A DNA stretch of 64,000 nucleotides from Actinomycetota bacterium (GTDB lineage: Bacteria > Actinomycetota > Actinomycetes > Mycobacteriales > Mycobacteriaceae), in NCBI GenBank assembly GCA_018268465.1, contig JAFDWN010000026.1:98909-162908 (forward strand), in the 5' to 3' direction. The notes beneath the pieces were generated by a model. The model saw only the letters and a program-made list of their open reading frames with translations, had not been told where the DNA came from and searched no databases. A program made the translations under genes and the position numbers. The stretch's first letter is position 1; every line of letters begins with the position of its first letter. Positions 44,712 through 54,022 of the stretch are shown piece by piece.

Positions 44712-46202
44712 TTACTGCGCGAATCGCGCGGTGCGCCGGCCGATGGGGACGCGCAACACGACATCGGTGCCACCCGTGGGCACGTCGTGCATACCGAGGG
44801 ATCCGTCGAGTTCGGCCGATACCAGGGTGCGGACGATCTGCAGACCCAGCCGGTCGGACTTCTCGAGACTGAACCCGTCGGGCAGGCCGACACCGTCGTC
44901 GTGCACGACCACGTCCAGCCAGCGCGCCGAACGCTCGGCCCGGATGATCACGCATCCTGTCCTGGTCACGTCGAAGGCGTGTTCGATCGCATTCTGCACC
45001 AGCTCGGTGATCACCATGATCAGCGCCGTGGCCCGGTCGGCGTCCAGGACGCCGAGTTCACCGGCCCGGGTGATCCGGATCGGGGTGTCCACATTGGCCA
45101 CGTCGTTCATCATCGGCAGGATCCGGTCGACGACCTCGTCGAGATTGACGTCTTCATCCACCGACATCGAGAGCACGTCGTGCACCAGCGCGATCGACGA
45201 CACCCGGCGGACCGACTCGATCAGCGCTTCGCGGCCTTCGGCGTTGTTGGTGCGCCGGGCCTGCAGGCGCAGCAGCGCCGCGACGGTCTGCAGGTTGTTC
45301 TTCACCCGGTGATGAATCTCGCGGATGGTCGCGTCCTTGGACAACAGGGCGCGGTCCCGGCGTTTCACCTCGGTGACGTCGCGGATGAGCACCGCGGCGC
45401 CGACCGCGCTGCCGTGAACGACCAGCGGCAGCGTGCGCAGCAGCACCGCGGCACCGCCGGCGTCCACCTCCATCCGCATACTCGACCCGCCGGCCAGTGA
45501 ATCGCGGACGTGGTTGGCGAGTTCCTGCGCCTCGAACGGGTCGGACATCAGCGGCCGGGTGACAGTCACCAGGTTGTGCCCTTCCAACTCCGACGTCAGC
45601 CCCATCCGGTGGTACGCCGAGATGGCGTTCGGGCTGGCGTAGACCACCATGCCCGCTTCGTCCAGGCGGATGAACCCGTCCCCGACACGGGGGCTGGAGC
45701 GCGACATCGCCAGATCGCCGACATTCGGGAAGGTGCCCTCGCTGAGCATGTGCAGCAGGTCGCGGGCACAGTCGAGGTAGGCGTTCTCCAGTGGACTGGC
45801 CGTCCGCCTGGCAGCCAGCGAAGTTTCATGGGTCAGCACCGCCACCACCTGGTCGCGGTAGCGCACCGGGACCGCCTCGACGCTCAGGGTCGGCGAATCC
45901 CGCGGCCACCTCGCCCGTTCCCGCCCGATCGTGCCCGAGCGGAACGCCGCGGTGACCAGCGGCAGGTCGACGCCGTCGGCCAGCGTGCCGACCGAATCGG
46001 CCAGCAGCACGGTGGGGGCCGTATTGGGCCGGATCTGGGCCACACACACCAGGACACCGTCGTCGCGGCGCACCCACATCAGATAGTCGGCGAAGGACAG
46101 GTCGGCCAGCAGCTGCCACTCCCCGACCACCGCATGCAAATGGTCCACGGCGGCGCCGGGCAGGACGGTGTGCTCGGCGAGCAGATCACCGAGTGTCGAC
46201 AT
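44712..46202 (-). CDS. pdtaS: Sensor histidine kinase PdtaS
   Basis: The 496-residue soluble kinase has an N-terminal GAF-like domain (about 1-150), a PAS domain (about 170-285) and a HisKA_2/HATPase kinase core starting at EIHHRVKNNLQTVAAL (295-310, phosphoacceptor His297 or His298), with the N box ELVQNAIEHAF and DDGVGLPDG. It lacks membrane segments. PdtaS phosphorylates the antiterminator regulator PdtaR, which is encoded elsewhere. Gene order with whiB1 on one side and the TB7.3-like gene on the other matches other mycobacteria. Confidence 0.93.
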   Translation of the reverse strand: MSTLGDLLAEHTVLPGAAVDHLHAVVGEWQLLADLSFADYLMWVRRDDGVLVCVAQIRPNTAPTVLLADSVGTLADGVDLPLVTAAFRSGTIGRERARWPRDSPTLSVEAVPVRYRDQVVAVLTHETSLAARRTASPLENAYLDCARDLLHMLSEGTFPNVGDLAMSRSSPRVGDGFIRLDEAGMVVYASPNAISAYHRMGLTSELEGHNLVTVTRPLMSDPFEAQELANHVRDSLAGGSSMRMEVDAGGAAVLLRTLPLVVHGSAVGAAVLIRDVTEVKRRDRALLSKDATIREIHHRVKNNLQTVAALLRLQARRTNNAEGREALIESVRRVSSIALVHDVLSMSVDEDVNLDEVVDRILPMMNDVANVDTPIRITRAGELGVLDADRATALIMVITELVQNAIEHAFDVTRTGCVIIRAERSARWLDVVVHDDGVGLPDGFSLEKSDRLGLQIVRTLVSAELDGSLGMHDVPTGGTDVVLRVPIGRRTARFAQ

Positions 46203-46231
46203 CAGTTCTCCCGCGGACGGCGCTCAGCCCG

Positions 46232-46447
46232 CTAATTGATCACCGCGATGAGGTGGCCCGCCTGGATGACATCGCCTTCGGACACATTCACACGGGTGAC
46301 GGTCCCCGCCACCTCGGCGAGCACGGGGATCTCCATCTTCATGGACTCCAACAACACCAGGGTGTCTCCCTCGCCGATCTGATCGCCCTCGTGAACCACG
46401 ACCTCGAGCACACTGGCCACGATTTCTGCGCGAACGTCCTCGGCCAT
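46232..46447 (-). CDS. Biotinylated protein, TB7.3-like (biotin/lipoyl attachment domain)
   Basis: The ATG at 46447 gives a 71-residue protein starting MAEDVRAEIVASVLEVVV; an ATG 6 bases upstream is also possible. The whole protein is a biotinyl domain with the attachment motif ESMKME. It matches the small biotinylated protein TB7.3 (Rv3221c) of M. tuberculosis in length and sequence. It would serve as a stand-alone biotin carrier for an acyl-CoA carboxylase. It follows the rshA side and precedes pdtaS in transcription. Confidence 0.92.
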   Translation of the reverse strand: MAEDVRAEIVASVLEVVVHEGDQIGEGDTLVLLESMKMEIPVLAEVAGTVTRVNVSEGDVIQAGHLIAVIN

Positions 46448-46563
46448 CGTCATCCCACTCTCCGGAGTTGCACACCGGCCGGTGTCCCGCCGCCGGCCCG
46501 CCGGCTCCTATCGAACCACAAGCCGTCGCGACAGAGCATCAGCGCGGCCGTGAGACACTGGCA

Positions 46564-46569
46564 TATAAG
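46564..46569 (+). promoter_or_regulatory. Probable -10 element of the bL37 gene
   Basis: TATAAG lies 23 bases before the ATG at 46593, with CGGAGGACC as ribosome-binding site between them. The A/T-rich CATATAAGCAT block stands out in this GC-rich gap. No strong -35 was seen. Confidence 0.5.
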
Positions 46570-46592
46570 CATCGACCAAACGGAGGACCATC

Positions 46593-46667
46593 ATGGCCAA
46601 GCGTGGCCGCAAGAAGCGTGACCGCAAGCACTCGAAGGCAAACCACGGCAAGCGCCCCAACGCCTAG
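46593..46667 (+). CDS. 50S ribosomal protein bL37
   Basis: A 25-codon frame with a good ribosome-binding site (GGAGGA) encodes a 24-residue, very basic peptide starting MAKRGRKKRDRKHSKANHGK and ending RPNA. This is the mycobacterial ribosomal protein bL37, found in cryo-EM structures of the M. smegmatis large subunit. It is too short for most gene callers. Its own promoter-like TATAAG lies upstream and a perfect 11-bp terminator hairpin follows at 46688-46712, so it is a single-gene transcript between the TB7.3-like gene and rshA. Confidence 0.9.
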   Translation: MAKRGRKKRDRKHSKANHGKRPNA

Positions 46668-46687
46668 CCGTCGCCTACAGACATGTC

Positions 46688-46712
46688 GGGCCGCCGCGTA
46701 TCGCGGCGGCCC
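46688..46712. terminator. Terminator hairpin between bL37 gene and rshA
   Basis: GGGCCGCCGCG (46688-46698) and CGCGGCGGCCC (46702-46712) pair perfectly around TAT, followed on the plus strand by GTTGTGTTGT. It lies 20 bases after the bL37 stop and just past the rshA stop on the other strand, so it can end both. Confidence 0.82.
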
Positions 46713-46721
46713 GTTGTGTTG

Positions 46722-47027
46722 TCAGCGCCTGATGATCGTGGTGCGGCTGATCTCGATCCGAAGCCGCTCACGCAGCCCGTCGGGCGCCTTCTCACCGCTG
46801 CACTTCGTGGCGATCAATCGCTTCACGCGCTCCTCGACACCGTAATGGCGCAGGCAGGCGGGGCATTCTTCGAGATGATGCCGCAGCTTGTTGCGGGTTT
46901 CGGCGGTGCATTCACCGTCGAGGAGGGTCCACACCTCGGCGATGACGGCCGCACATTCGGGATGCGCAGGATCGACGGGGCCCACGGGGGGTACCCAGCG
47001 TTCGTCGTCGGCGCGGTCCTCGGTCAT
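46722..47027 (-). CDS. rshA: Anti-sigma factor RshA
   Basis: The ATG at 47027 overlaps the sigH stop by 4 bases. The 101-residue protein is a redox-sensing zinc anti-sigma factor with His51, Cys55 and Cys58 in HHLEECPAC, and further Cys25, Cys40 and Cys75. Under reducing conditions it holds SigH; disulfide stress or phosphorylation releases it. Co-translation with sigH keeps the two in balance, as in other mycobacteria. Confidence 0.93.
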   Translation of the reverse strand: MTEDRADDERWVPPVGPVDPAHPECAAVIAEVWTLLDGECTAETRNKLRHHLEECPACLRHYGVEERVKRLIATKCSGEKAPDGLRERLRIEISRTTIIRR

Positions 47028-47662
47028 GACGAAACCTCCTCGGCATCGAGCTCGCCGCCGCGGAGGAACCCGCGGTCTCGTGCGACATCGGCCAACAGCG
47101 AACGCAGTTGGCGGCGGCCCCGATGCAGCCGGGACATCACTGTCCCAATCGGCGTGTCCATGATTTCGGCGATCTCCTTGTATGGAAAACCCTCGACGTC
47201 GGCGTAATACACCGCCATCCGGAATTCTTCTGGCAAGGCCTGCAGTGCGGCCTTGATCTCGGTGTCCGGCAGCGCTTCCAGCGCCTCCACCTCGGCAGAC
47301 CGCAGCCCACTGGACGAATGCTCCGCGTTGGCGGCGAGCTGCCAATCGGTGATCTCGTCGGTCGGGTACTCGGCGGGCTGACGCTGCTTCTTGCGGTAGT
47401 TGTTGATGTAGGTGTTCGTCAGGATCCGGTACAGCCACGCCTTGAGGTTCGTGCCCTCCCGGAACGACCGGAACGCCGAGTAGGCCTTCACCATGGTTTC
47501 CTGCACCAGGTCTTCGGCGTCGGCTGGGTTGCGCGTCATGCGCAACGCGCCACCGTAGAGCTGGTCGATCAACGGAATCGCGTCACGCTCGAACCGCGCC
47601 GTGAGTTCGGCGTCGGTTTCCTCGGCGTGAGGCGCTTCTTCGGTCAGGTCGATCTCGGACAT
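47024..47662 (-). CDS. sigH: ECF sigma factor SigH (heat and oxidative stress)
   Basis: The ATG at 47662 gives a 212-residue protein close in length to M. tuberculosis SigH; an open frame extends upstream to 47827, so a longer form is possible. Region 2 holds [25 protein letters not shown] and [15 protein letters not shown]; region 4 holds [44 protein letters not shown]. SigH drives thioredoxin and heat-stress genes. It is cotranscribed with rshA by ATGA overlap and is divergent from the YbaK-like gene across 224 bases. Confidence 0.95.
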   Translation of the reverse strand: MSEIDLTEEAPHAEETDAELTARFERDAIPLIDQLYGGALRMTRNPADAEDLVQETMVKAYSAFRSFREGTNLKAWLYRILTNTYINNYRKKQRQPAEYPTDEITDWQLAANAEHSSSGLRSAEVEALEALPDTEIKAALQALPEEFRMAVYYADVEGFPYKEIAEIMDTPIGTVMSRLHRGRRQLRSLLADVARDRGFLRGGELDAEEVSS

Positions 47663-47874
47663 CGTGGGAGCCACCGTCCCTTCTGTTGCGGCAACACCGA
47701 ACCGCCCCGGTATCTCGACCGGACGTTCCAGGCACACCGTTGGCACCAAAAGTCCCCTTTCGTTGATCCTAGAGGCAGATGCCGACAACACCCTGGCCGC
47801 TGCGCGAACCACTGCTGGTCCGAACAACAGCGGCGACCGTGGCGCTTGTTCCCATCGGCGCCGCGGCCCGGCGC

Positions 47875-47880
47875 TAATCT
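47875..47880 (+). promoter_or_regulatory. -10 element of a leaderless transcript (YbaK-like gene)
   Basis: TAATCT matches TANNNT and ends exactly 6 bases before the GTG at 47887. No Shine-Dalgarno sequence is present. This spacing puts the transcription start at the start codon. Confidence 0.6.
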
Positions 47881-47886
47881 GGGCCG

Positions 47887-48375
47887 GTGGCAGGCGCGGC
47901 GACCCCGGCGATCAAGGCCCTCGTCGCAGCCGGGGTGGCCCACGAGATCCTGCAGTACCACCACGACCCGCGCGCAGAGTCCTATGGCGAGGAAGCCGCC
48001 GCCGAGCTGGCCGCGGTCGAGGGAGTCGATCCCGCGCAGGTCTTCAAAACGCTGATCATCGCCCTGCCGCGGGGGTTGGCGGTGGCCGTGCTGCCGGTGC
48101 CGGTGAAGCTGTCGCTCAAGGCGGCCGCGGCGGCGCTGGGTGTGCCGAAGGCCCAGATGGCCGACCGCGCGGCGGCCGAACGCTCCACCGGTTACGTCCT
48201 GGGCGGCATCTCGCCCTTCGGACAGCGCAGACCGCTGCCGACCGTTGTCGACGCATCGGCGCTGGGCTGGGAGCGGGTGCTGTGCAGCGCCGGCAAGCGA
48301 GGCTGGGACGTCGCGCTCGATCCGCGCGATCTCGTGCGGGTCACCGGCGCCGTCACCGCCGACATCCGCGCCTGA
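47887..48375 (+). CDS. YbaK/ProRS-type aminoacyl-tRNA deacylase
   Basis: The 162-residue protein fits the YbaK family: [11 protein letters not shown] near the N-terminus, [35 protein letters not shown] with the conserved Lys, and [24 protein letters not shown] with the GGISPfG loop. Such enzymes hydrolyse Cys-tRNA(Pro) or other mischarged tRNAs. The GTG start directly follows a -10 element (leaderless). It is divergent from sigH and followed by a hairpin at 48388-48450. Confidence 0.88.
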   Translation: MAGAATPAIKALVAAGVAHEILQYHHDPRAESYGEEAAAELAAVEGVDPAQVFKTLIIALPRGLAVAVLPVPVKLSLKAAAAALGVPKAQMADRAAAERSTGYVLGGISPFGQRRPLPTVVDASALGWERVLCSAGKRGWDVALDPRDLVRVTGAVTADIRA

Positions 48376-48387
48376 CCCTCCCGGATG

Positions 48388-48450
48388 CGCCGAGATGAGG
48401 CTCCGGCACGCCGCGGGGCCATTCGGCGTGTCACACGTCTGATCTCGGCA
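48388..48450. repeat. Intergenic double inverted repeat (hairpin family B, copy 1)
   Basis: Outer arms CGCCGAGATGAG (48388-48399) and CTGATCTCGGCA (48439-48450) pair with few mismatches, and inner arms CACGCCG (48407-48413) and CGGCGTG (48424-48430) pair perfectly. It follows the YbaK-like gene and abuts the promoter of the SDR gene. It shares both ends and the inner GGCACGC block with the element at 58780-58842. Confidence 0.6.
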
Positions 48451-48454
48451 GGGC

Positions 48455-48460
48455 TAATGT
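48455..48460 (+). promoter_or_regulatory. -10 element of a leaderless transcript (SDR gene)
   Basis: TAATGT ends 6 bases before the ATG at 48467, with no ribosome-binding site. This is the same layout as at 47875 and 58750. Confidence 0.6.
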
Positions 48461-48466
48461 GACGCC

Positions 48467-49315
48467 ATGTCGCTCAGCGGGAAAACCATGTTCATCTCCG
48501 GCGCGAGCCGCGGCATCGGGCTGGCGATTGCCAAACGGGCCGCGGCCGACGGCGCGAACATCGCGCTGATCGCCAAGACCGCCGAACCGCATCCGAAGCT
48601 GCCCGGCACGGTGTACACCGCCGCCGAGGAACTGGAGGCCGCCGGCGGGCAGGCGCTGCCCATCGTCGGCGACATCCGCGACGGCGATTCGGTGGCCGCC
48701 GCGGTGGCGCAGACCGTCGCACGGTTCGGCGGCATCGACATCTGCGTCAACAACGCCTCGGCCATCAACCTCGGGTCGATCGGCGATGTGCCGCTGAAAC
48801 GCTTCGACCTGATGAACGGTATTCAGGTGCGCGGCACCTACGCCGTCTCGCAGGCCTGCATCCCGCATATGAAAGGCCGCGACAACCCGCACATCCTCAC
48901 GTTGTCCCCGCCCATCCGGCTGGAACCGAAATGGCTGACCCCGGCCGCCTACATGATGGCCAAATACGGGATGACGTTGTGCGCGTTGGGTATCGCCGAG
49001 GAATTGCGTGACGAGGGCGTCGCGTCGAACACGTTGTGGCCGCGGACCCTGGTCGCCACGGCAGCGGTGCAGAACCTGCTCGGCGGCAACGAGGCGATGG
49101 CCCGTGCCCGTAAACCCGAGGTATACGCCGACGCCGCCTATGCGGTGTTGAACAAACCGGCCCGCGACTACACCGGCCAGACCCTGCTGTGTGAGGACGT
49201 GCTGCTCGAATCCGGCGTGGAGGACCTGTCGGTGTACGACTGCGTACCGGGTTCGGAGCTGGGGGTTGATCTCTGGGTCGACTCGCCCAATCCGCCGGGG
49301 TACGCAGGTCCGTGA
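48467..49315 (+). CDS. SDR-family oxidoreductase (HSDL2-like, Rv3224-like)
   Basis: The 282-residue protein has the SDR cofactor motif SGASRGIG at 11-18 and NNAS, but the usual SxnxYxxxK catalytic stretch reads LSPPIRLEPKWLTPAAYMMAKYGM, with Tyr/Lys as YMMAK. This SDR type resembles human HSDL2 and is conserved beside sigH in mycobacteria. Its substrate is unknown; lipid or steroid-like alcohols are possible. It ends convergently with the methyltransferase gene, with a hairpin between. Confidence 0.85.
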   Translation: MSLSGKTMFISGASRGIGLAIAKRAAADGANIALIAKTAEPHPKLPGTVYTAAEELEAAGGQALPIVGDIRDGDSVAAAVAQTVARFGGIDICVNNASAINLGSIGDVPLKRFDLMNGIQVRGTYAVSQACIPHMKGRDNPHILTLSPPIRLEPKWLTPAAYMMAKYGMTLCALGIAEELRDEGVASNTLWPRTLVATAAVQNLLGGNEAMARARKPEVYADAAYAVLNKPARDYTGQTLLCEDVLLESGVEDLSVYDCVPGSELGVDLWVDSPNPPGYAGP

Positions 49316-49320
49316 CCGTC

Positions 49321-49344
49321 CCCCGGTGTGAGCAAGCACCGGGG
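49321..49344. terminator. Bidirectional terminator hairpin between SDR and methyltransferase genes
   Basis: CCCCGGTG (49321-49328) and CACCGGGG (49337-49344) pair perfectly around 8 bases, between two convergent genes. Confidence 0.7.
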
Positions 49345-49368
49345 TTCCCCCGATGCACTCGGCGGGAC

Positions 49369-50880
49369 TCATTGCGACTGGTAGAGGATCCCCCGTCCGA
49401 TCGCCTCGCGCACCACCGGCAGGGCCGCCTCGGCCAGCGCGTCGGCGTCAACTCCGTGATGAGCGGCCAGCAAGTCGATCAGCACGCCCAGCGGCACCTC
49501 GCCGCGGCATCCGGCCAGCAGCGCCCGCGAAACCTCGTCGACACCGAGGACCGCTCCGGGGCCGCCGGGCCGGCGCACCGCCGCCCCGACCACCTGCCAA
49601 CCCTGCGGGCCGGGCAATGACTGCTCCTCGAGAAACACCGGCGCGGTCGACAGCCTGGCCCCCAGCAGCTGCTCGTCGGAGGTCTCGTGCAGATACTCCC
49701 GCCGCGCCAGGAACGCCTCGACCTCGGGTCCGGTGAGCGCCTCGTCGTGCGCGGTGATCTCCTCGAGCACATGGTCGGGCGGTCTGCGCTCGCCGCGGCG
49801 CGGGGCCCGCAGCGTGATCATGCCCATACCGATCCCGGCGATGCCCTCCTCGGCGAACCAGTCCAGCCACCGGCCGCCGCGCCGCGCCGCCTCCTCCGGC
49901 AGTTCCCCGGCGTCGGAGGTCCACAACGACACGTAGCTGACCGGGTCGGCGAACTCGCGCTGCACCACCCACGCGTGCAGACCGGTGCCGGCCAGCCAGC
50001 CGCCGACCCGTCGGCGCCACGCGCCGTCCCCCTCGCCGTCGCGCACGATCCAGTTGGCCATGATCTGCGCGGTGCCACCCGGCTCCAGATGATCACCGGC
50101 CTGTTCAACCAGGTTCTGGCACACCGCATCGCCGGCCATACCCGAGTCGCGGTACTGGTAGTCGAGCGCCCCGGACCCCACCACGAAGGGCGGATTGGAC
50201 ACGATCAGGTCGAAACGCTCGCCGGCCACGGGTTCGTACAGGCTGCCGCCGCGCAGATCCCACGACATGCCGTTGAGCCGGGCGGTCGCCGCGGCCAGCG
50301 CCAGCGCCCGCTCGTTGGTGTCGGTCGCGACGACGGCGTCGCAGTGCGCGGCGAGGTGCAGCGCCTGGATCCCGCATCCGGTGCCGAGATCCAGCGCCCG
50401 CCCGACCGGAGTGCGGATGACGGCGTGCGCCAGCGATACCGAGGCGCCGCCGATGCCGAGCACATGGTCGCGGCGCACGGGTCCGGGGCGCACAGCGGAG
50501 TCCAGATCGGAGACGACCAGGAAGTCGCGGGCCCCGTCGCTGTGCGGGCGGATGTCGAGCGCGGCCCGCAGAGTGCCGTCGCGGTTCGCCTCGACGACAC
50601 CGCCGGCGACGAGCGCGTCGGCACCGGCAGTCGGCAGTGCCTCCGCGACCCGGTCACCGGGTTCGTCGGCGCCGAGCAGGAACAGTCGCACCAGCACCGC
50701 CAGCCGTCGCTGCGGCGCAGCCGCCCGCTCGGTGGCGCGCAGCGCCGACCACCACACGCCCCGGCTGAACGCGGCGCCGGCGTCGGCGCCGAGCAACCCG
50801 GCCACCCCGTCGGTGGTGTAGTCCGCGCTGCGCAGATCGTCGGCCAGGGCATCGACCACCGCCGCGGACAGGTCCGTCAC
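49369..50880 (-). CDS. Class I SAM-dependent methyltransferase (NPPF type) with extra domains
   Basis: The GTG at 50880 overlaps the stop of the SRAP gene by 4 bases. The 503-residue protein has an N-terminal helical part (about 1-130) and then a class I methyltransferase with DLGTGCGIQALHLA at about 165-178 and the catalytic SNPPF motif at about 230-234, typical of enzymes that methylate N atoms of bases or glutamine side chains. The C-terminal 170 residues are of unknown fold. The natural substrate (rRNA, tRNA or protein) cannot be told. Cotranscription with the SRAP gene is conserved in layout only as far as I can infer. Confidence 0.82.
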   Translation of the reverse strand: MTDLSAAVVDALADDLRSADYTTDGVAGLLGADAGAAFSRGVWWSALRATERAAAPQRRLAVLVRLFLLGADEPGDRVAEALPTAGADALVAGGVVEANRDGTLRAALDIRPHSDGARDFLVVSDLDSAVRPGPVRRDHVLGIGGASVSLAHAVIRTPVGRALDLGTGCGIQALHLAAHCDAVVATDTNERALALAAATARLNGMSWDLRGGSLYEPVAGERFDLIVSNPPFVVGSGALDYQYRDSGMAGDAVCQNLVEQAGDHLEPGGTAQIMANWIVRDGEGDGAWRRRVGGWLAGTGLHAWVVQREFADPVSYVSLWTSDAGELPEEAARRGGRWLDWFAEEGIAGIGMGMITLRAPRRGERRPPDHVLEEITAHDEALTGPEVEAFLARREYLHETSDEQLLGARLSTAPVFLEEQSLPGPQGWQVVGAAVRRPGGPGAVLGVDEVSRALLAGCRGEVPLGVLIDLLAAHHGVDADALAEAALPVVREAIGRGILYQSQ

Positions 50881-51692
50881 AGCAGCGTGGCCTGCTCCGG
50901 CTCGGCCTCCGCCGGCTCGATGAGTTCCGGGCCGTTGTTGCGGACGCTGTTGACCAGGCGCGACACCTCGCGGATCTGGATCCGGTCCAGGTCGCCGTGC
51001 CCGCGCAGCAGTCCTTCGTCGACCGGCGTGTCGGGGTCCAGCCATCGATCCCAGTCGCGGCTGCTGACGGTCAGCGGCATCCGGTCGTGGATCTCGGCGA
51101 GCGGACCGACGGCGTCGGTGGTGATGATGGTGCAGCTCAGCAGCGGCGGCGCCGTGGACGGCCCGGCAGCATCGTCGCGGGGCCGCCACGTCGACCACAA
51201 ACCCGCCATGAACAGCGGTTCGCCGTCGCCGGCGTACATGTAGAACGGCGTCTTCGGCGCCTTCTTACCGTCGGCACGCTCACCGCCCGGCCGCCACTCG
51301 TACCACCCGTCCATCGGCACCAGGCAGCGTTTGTGTTTGGCCGAGCTGCGGAAGGCGGGTGAGGAGCTCACCTTCTCGGCGCGGGCATTGATCAGCAGCG
51401 GACCCTTGGTGTCGGGGCCGCCGTCCGCAGCGGTCTTGGCCCACGGCGGCACCAGTCCCCAACGCATCAGCCGGATTCGCCGGGTGGGTTCGTCGTCGGG
51501 GTCGGTGTGGCGGCGCACGACGGTCGCGACGGACGTGGTGGGCGCGACGTTGTAGTTCGGCGCGGTGGAGTAGTTGGGGGCGGTGGAGTCCTTCGCCGCG
51601 GTGGCCGCGGTGGCCGCGGTGGCTTCGTCGATGGCCTGGATCTTCTGGGCCAGCAGCGCCGGATCGGTGGTGACCGCGAATCGTCCGCACAT
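50877..51692 (-). CDS. SRAP-domain (YedK/HMCES-type) protein with repeat insertion
   Basis: The 271-residue protein starts MCGRF; Cys2 becomes the N-terminal catalytic residue that links to abasic sites in single-stranded DNA. Other family residues are visible: NARAEK (with Glu), LVPMDGWYEW and EIHDRMP (with His). Between about residues 26 and 50 there is a low-complexity insertion made of ATA units and two STAPNY copies, encoded by tandem DNA repeats at 51552-51624. It is cotranscribed with the methyltransferase and divergent from aroA. Confidence 0.9.
   Translation of the reverse strand: MCGRFAVTTDPALLAQKIQAIDEATAATAATAAKDSTAPNYSTAPNYNVAPTTSVATVVRRHTDPDDEPTRRIRLMRWGLVPPWAKTAADGGPDTKGPLLINARAEKVSSSPAFRSSAKHKRCLVPMDGWYEWRPGGERADGKKAPKTPFYMYAGDGEPLFMAGLWSTWRPRDDAAGPSTAPPLLSCTIITTDAVGPLAEIHDRMPLTVSSRDWDRWLDPDTPVDEGLLRGHGDLDRIQIREVSRLVNSVRNNGPELIEPAEAEPEQATLL
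51552..51624. repeat. Coding tandem repeats within the SRAP gene
   Basis: Two 18-base units (51552-51569 and 51570-51587, two mismatches) are followed by three 9-base units GCGGTGGCC (51598-51624, last one imperfect). All units are multiples of three, so copy-number change would keep the frame. Confidence 0.75.
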
Positions 51693-51737
51693 GTATCCGA
51701 TAGTGGCAGAGGATCCCGACAAGGCAGGATGTAGGCC

Positions 51738-53045
51738 GTGAGCAATTGGCCCGCACCCTCGACGCGCAGCCCGGTCCACGCGACGGTGACCGTGCCGGGC
51801 TCGAAATCGCAAACCAACCGTGCGCTGATCCTGGCCGCCCTGGCGACGCCGAACGGCACGTCGACCATCAGCGGTGCGCTGCGCAGCCGCGACACCGATC
51901 TGATGATCGGGGCGGTGCGGGCGCTGGGCGTCGCGGTGGAACCTGCCGCGGGCGCCGACACCGAGCTGACGGTGTCCGGGAGTATCGCCCCGGCCGCCGG
52001 CGTGCGCATCGACTGCGGCCTGGCGGGCACGGTGTTGCGGTTCGTACCGCCCGTCGCGGCATTGGGCACCGCCGCGGTGACGTTCGACGGCGACGACCAG
52101 GCCCGGGCTCGTCCGATCGTTCCGCTGCTCGACGCCCTGCGCGGACTGGGTGTGGACGTCGCCGGCGACGCCATGCCGTTCCGGGTGCGCGGACGCGGCG
52201 CCGTCACCGGCGGCAAGGTCGAGATCGACGCGTCGGCGTCGTCTCAGTTCGTCTCCGGACTGCTGCTCGCCGGGGCCGCATTCACCGACGGCCTCACGGT
52301 CGTGCACACCGGCACCGCCGTGCCCTCGGCCCCGCACATCGCGATGACGGTCTCGATGCTGCGCGATGCGGGCGTCGAGGTCGACGACACCGAGCCCGAC
52401 ACCTGGCAGGTGCGACCGGGCCCGATCGCAGCCGGGCACTGGGCCATCGAACCCGATCTGTCGAATTCGGTTCCCTTCCTGGCGGCGGCCGCGGTCAGCG
52501 GTGGCAGTGTCCGGCTGGCCGGCTGGCCGCCGGCCAGCGTGCAGCCGGTCGACGACGTCGTCGCGCTCCTGAGCAAGGTGAGTGCCGCTGTCCGGCACTC
52601 GGATACCTATCTGGAAGTGGTCGGTCCGACAAGCTTCGGCGGCTTCGACGCCGATCTGCACGATATCGGCGAGCTGACGCCCGCCGCGGCGGCGCTCGCC
52701 GCCCTGGCCACCCCCGGGTCGGTCTCCCGGCTGAGCGGCATCGCGCACCTGCGCGGCCACGAGACCGACCGCCTCGCCGCGCTGCGCACCGAGATCAACG
52801 GTCTCGGCGGACGGTGCGAGGAAACCGACGACGGCCTGCTGATCACCGCGCGGCCCCTGCACGGCGGCGTGTGGGGGTCCTACGCCGATCACCGCATGGC
52901 CACGGCGGGCGCGATCATCGGCCTGCGGGTCTCCGGCGTGGAGGTGGAGGACATCGCCACCACCGCCAAGACGATGCCCGACTTCCCGCAACGGTGGTCC
53001 GACATGCTGGCCGGCCAGACCGCGGAGCCCGAGGCAGGCGATTGA
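51738..53045 (+). CDS. aroA: 3-phosphoshikimate 1-carboxyvinyltransferase (EPSP synthase)
   Basis: The 435-residue protein has the EPSP synthase marks: [17 protein letters not shown] at about 18-34, the [10 protein letters not shown] segment, [11 protein letters not shown], and the late [13 protein letters not shown]. It joins shikimate 3-phosphate with phosphoenolpyruvate in the shikimate pathway. It overlaps the TTG start of rsgA by 4 bases. The aroA-rsgA pair is conserved in mycobacteria. It is a biosynthetic gene and not part of the catabolic operon at 30.8-39.4 kb. Confidence 0.96.
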   Translation: MSNWPAPSTRSPVHATVTVPGSKSQTNRALILAALATPNGTSTISGALRSRDTDLMIGAVRALGVAVEPAAGADTELTVSGSIAPAAGVRIDCGLAGTVLRFVPPVAALGTAAVTFDGDDQARARPIVPLLDALRGLGVDVAGDAMPFRVRGRGAVTGGKVEIDASASSQFVSGLLLAGAAFTDGLTVVHTGTAVPSAPHIAMTVSMLRDAGVEVDDTEPDTWQVRPGPIAAGHWAIEPDLSNSVPFLAAAAVSGGSVRLAGWPPASVQPVDDVVALLSKVSAAVRHSDTYLEVVGPTSFGGFDADLHDIGELTPAAAALAALATPGSVSRLSGIAHLRGHETDRLAALRTEINGLGGRCEETDDGLLITARPLHGGVWGSYADHRMATAGAIIGLRVSGVEVEDIATTAKTMPDFPQRWSDMLAGQTAEPEAGD

Positions 53046-54022
53046 GCCCTCGCCAGTACGACGAATCCGACGTCCGGATCCGGCCGGGTCGGGGCACGCG
53101 CCCGCGTACGAAGACCCGTCCCGACCACGCCGATGCACGCGGTGCGATGGTGGTCACGGTGGACCGGGGGCGGTGGGGCTGTGTACTGGATGGTGATCCC
53201 GAACAACTTGTGACCGCGATGCGGGCCCGCGAACTGGGACGCACCCCGATCGTCGTCGGCGACGACGTCGACCTGGTCGGCGACCTGTCCGGGCGGGCAG
53301 ACACCCTGGCCCGCATCGTGCGGCGCAGTGATCGGCGAACGGTGTTGCGCCGCACCGCCGACGACACCGATCCGACCGAGCGGGTGGTGGTCGCCAACGC
53401 CGACCAGCTGCTCATCGTCGTCGCGATGGCCGATCCGCCGCCGCGCACCGGCTTCGTCGAACGGGCACTGATCGCCGCGTTCGCGGGCGGTCTCACGCCG
53501 ATCCTGTGCCTGACCAAGAACGACCTCGCCGAGCCGGGGCCGTTCGCCGCCCGATTCGACGGTCTGGATCTGACGATCGTCGCCGCCGGCCGCGAAGATC
53601 CGCTCGACGCCGTCGCCGGCACCCTGACCGACAAGGTGACCGTCCTGCTCGGCCACTCCGGGGTGGGCAAGTCGACATTGGTCAACCGGCTGGTGCCGGA
53701 AGCGGATCGGGCGATCGGCGAGGTGACGGGTGTCGGCAAGGGTCGCCACACGTCCACCCAGTCGGTGGCGTTGCCGCTGAACGGCTCGGGCTGGGTGATC
53801 GACACTCCGGGCGTGCGCTCCTTCGGCCTGGCCCACATCGAACCCGCCGACGTGCTGATGGCGTTCTCGGATCTGGCCGACGCGACCGAAGACTGCCCAC
53901 GGGGATGCGGTCATATGGGCCCGCCCGCCGACCCCGAGTGCGCACTCGATGCGCTCACCGGCCCCGCGGCGGCGCGCGTCGCGGCGGCCCGGCGTCTGCT
54001 GGCGGTGCTGCGGGACACCTGA
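53042..54022 (+). CDS. rsgA: Small ribosomal subunit biogenesis GTPase RsgA
   Basis: The TTG at 53042 overlaps the aroA stop and gives 326 residues starting [17 protein letters not shown], which fits the mycobacterial family; no better start exists downstream. It has an OB-fold N-terminus, then the circularly permuted GTPase order: G4 LTKND first, then G1 GHSGVGKST, and G3 [10 protein letters not shown]. The zinc site [16 protein letters not shown] follows. RsgA helps the last stages of 30S maturation. Confidence 0.94.
   Translation: MSPRQYDESDVRIRPGRGTRPRTKTRPDHADARGAMVVTVDRGRWGCVLDGDPEQLVTAMRARELGRTPIVVGDDVDLVGDLSGRADTLARIVRRSDRRTVLRRTADDTDPTERVVVANADQLLIVVAMADPPPRTGFVERALIAAFAGGLTPILCLTKNDLAEPGPFAARFDGLDLTIVAAGREDPLDAVAGTLTDKVTVLLGHSGVGKSTLVNRLVPEADRAIGEVTGVGKGRHTSTQSVALPLNGSGWVIDTPGVRSFGLAHIEPADVLMAFSDLADATEDCPRGCGHMGPPADPECALDALTGPAAARVAAARRLLAVLRDT

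Noticed and set aside
47700-47729. SigH-type autoregulatory promoter (GGAAC and GTT) upstream of sigH
   Set aside because: The elements are about 22 bases apart, more than the usual 16-19, so the match is not convincing.
51746-54022. 758-codon plus-strand frame covering aroA and rsgA
   Set aside because: Its first 432 codons are the wrong frame of aroA; only the end is rsgA, which starts at the TTG at 53042.
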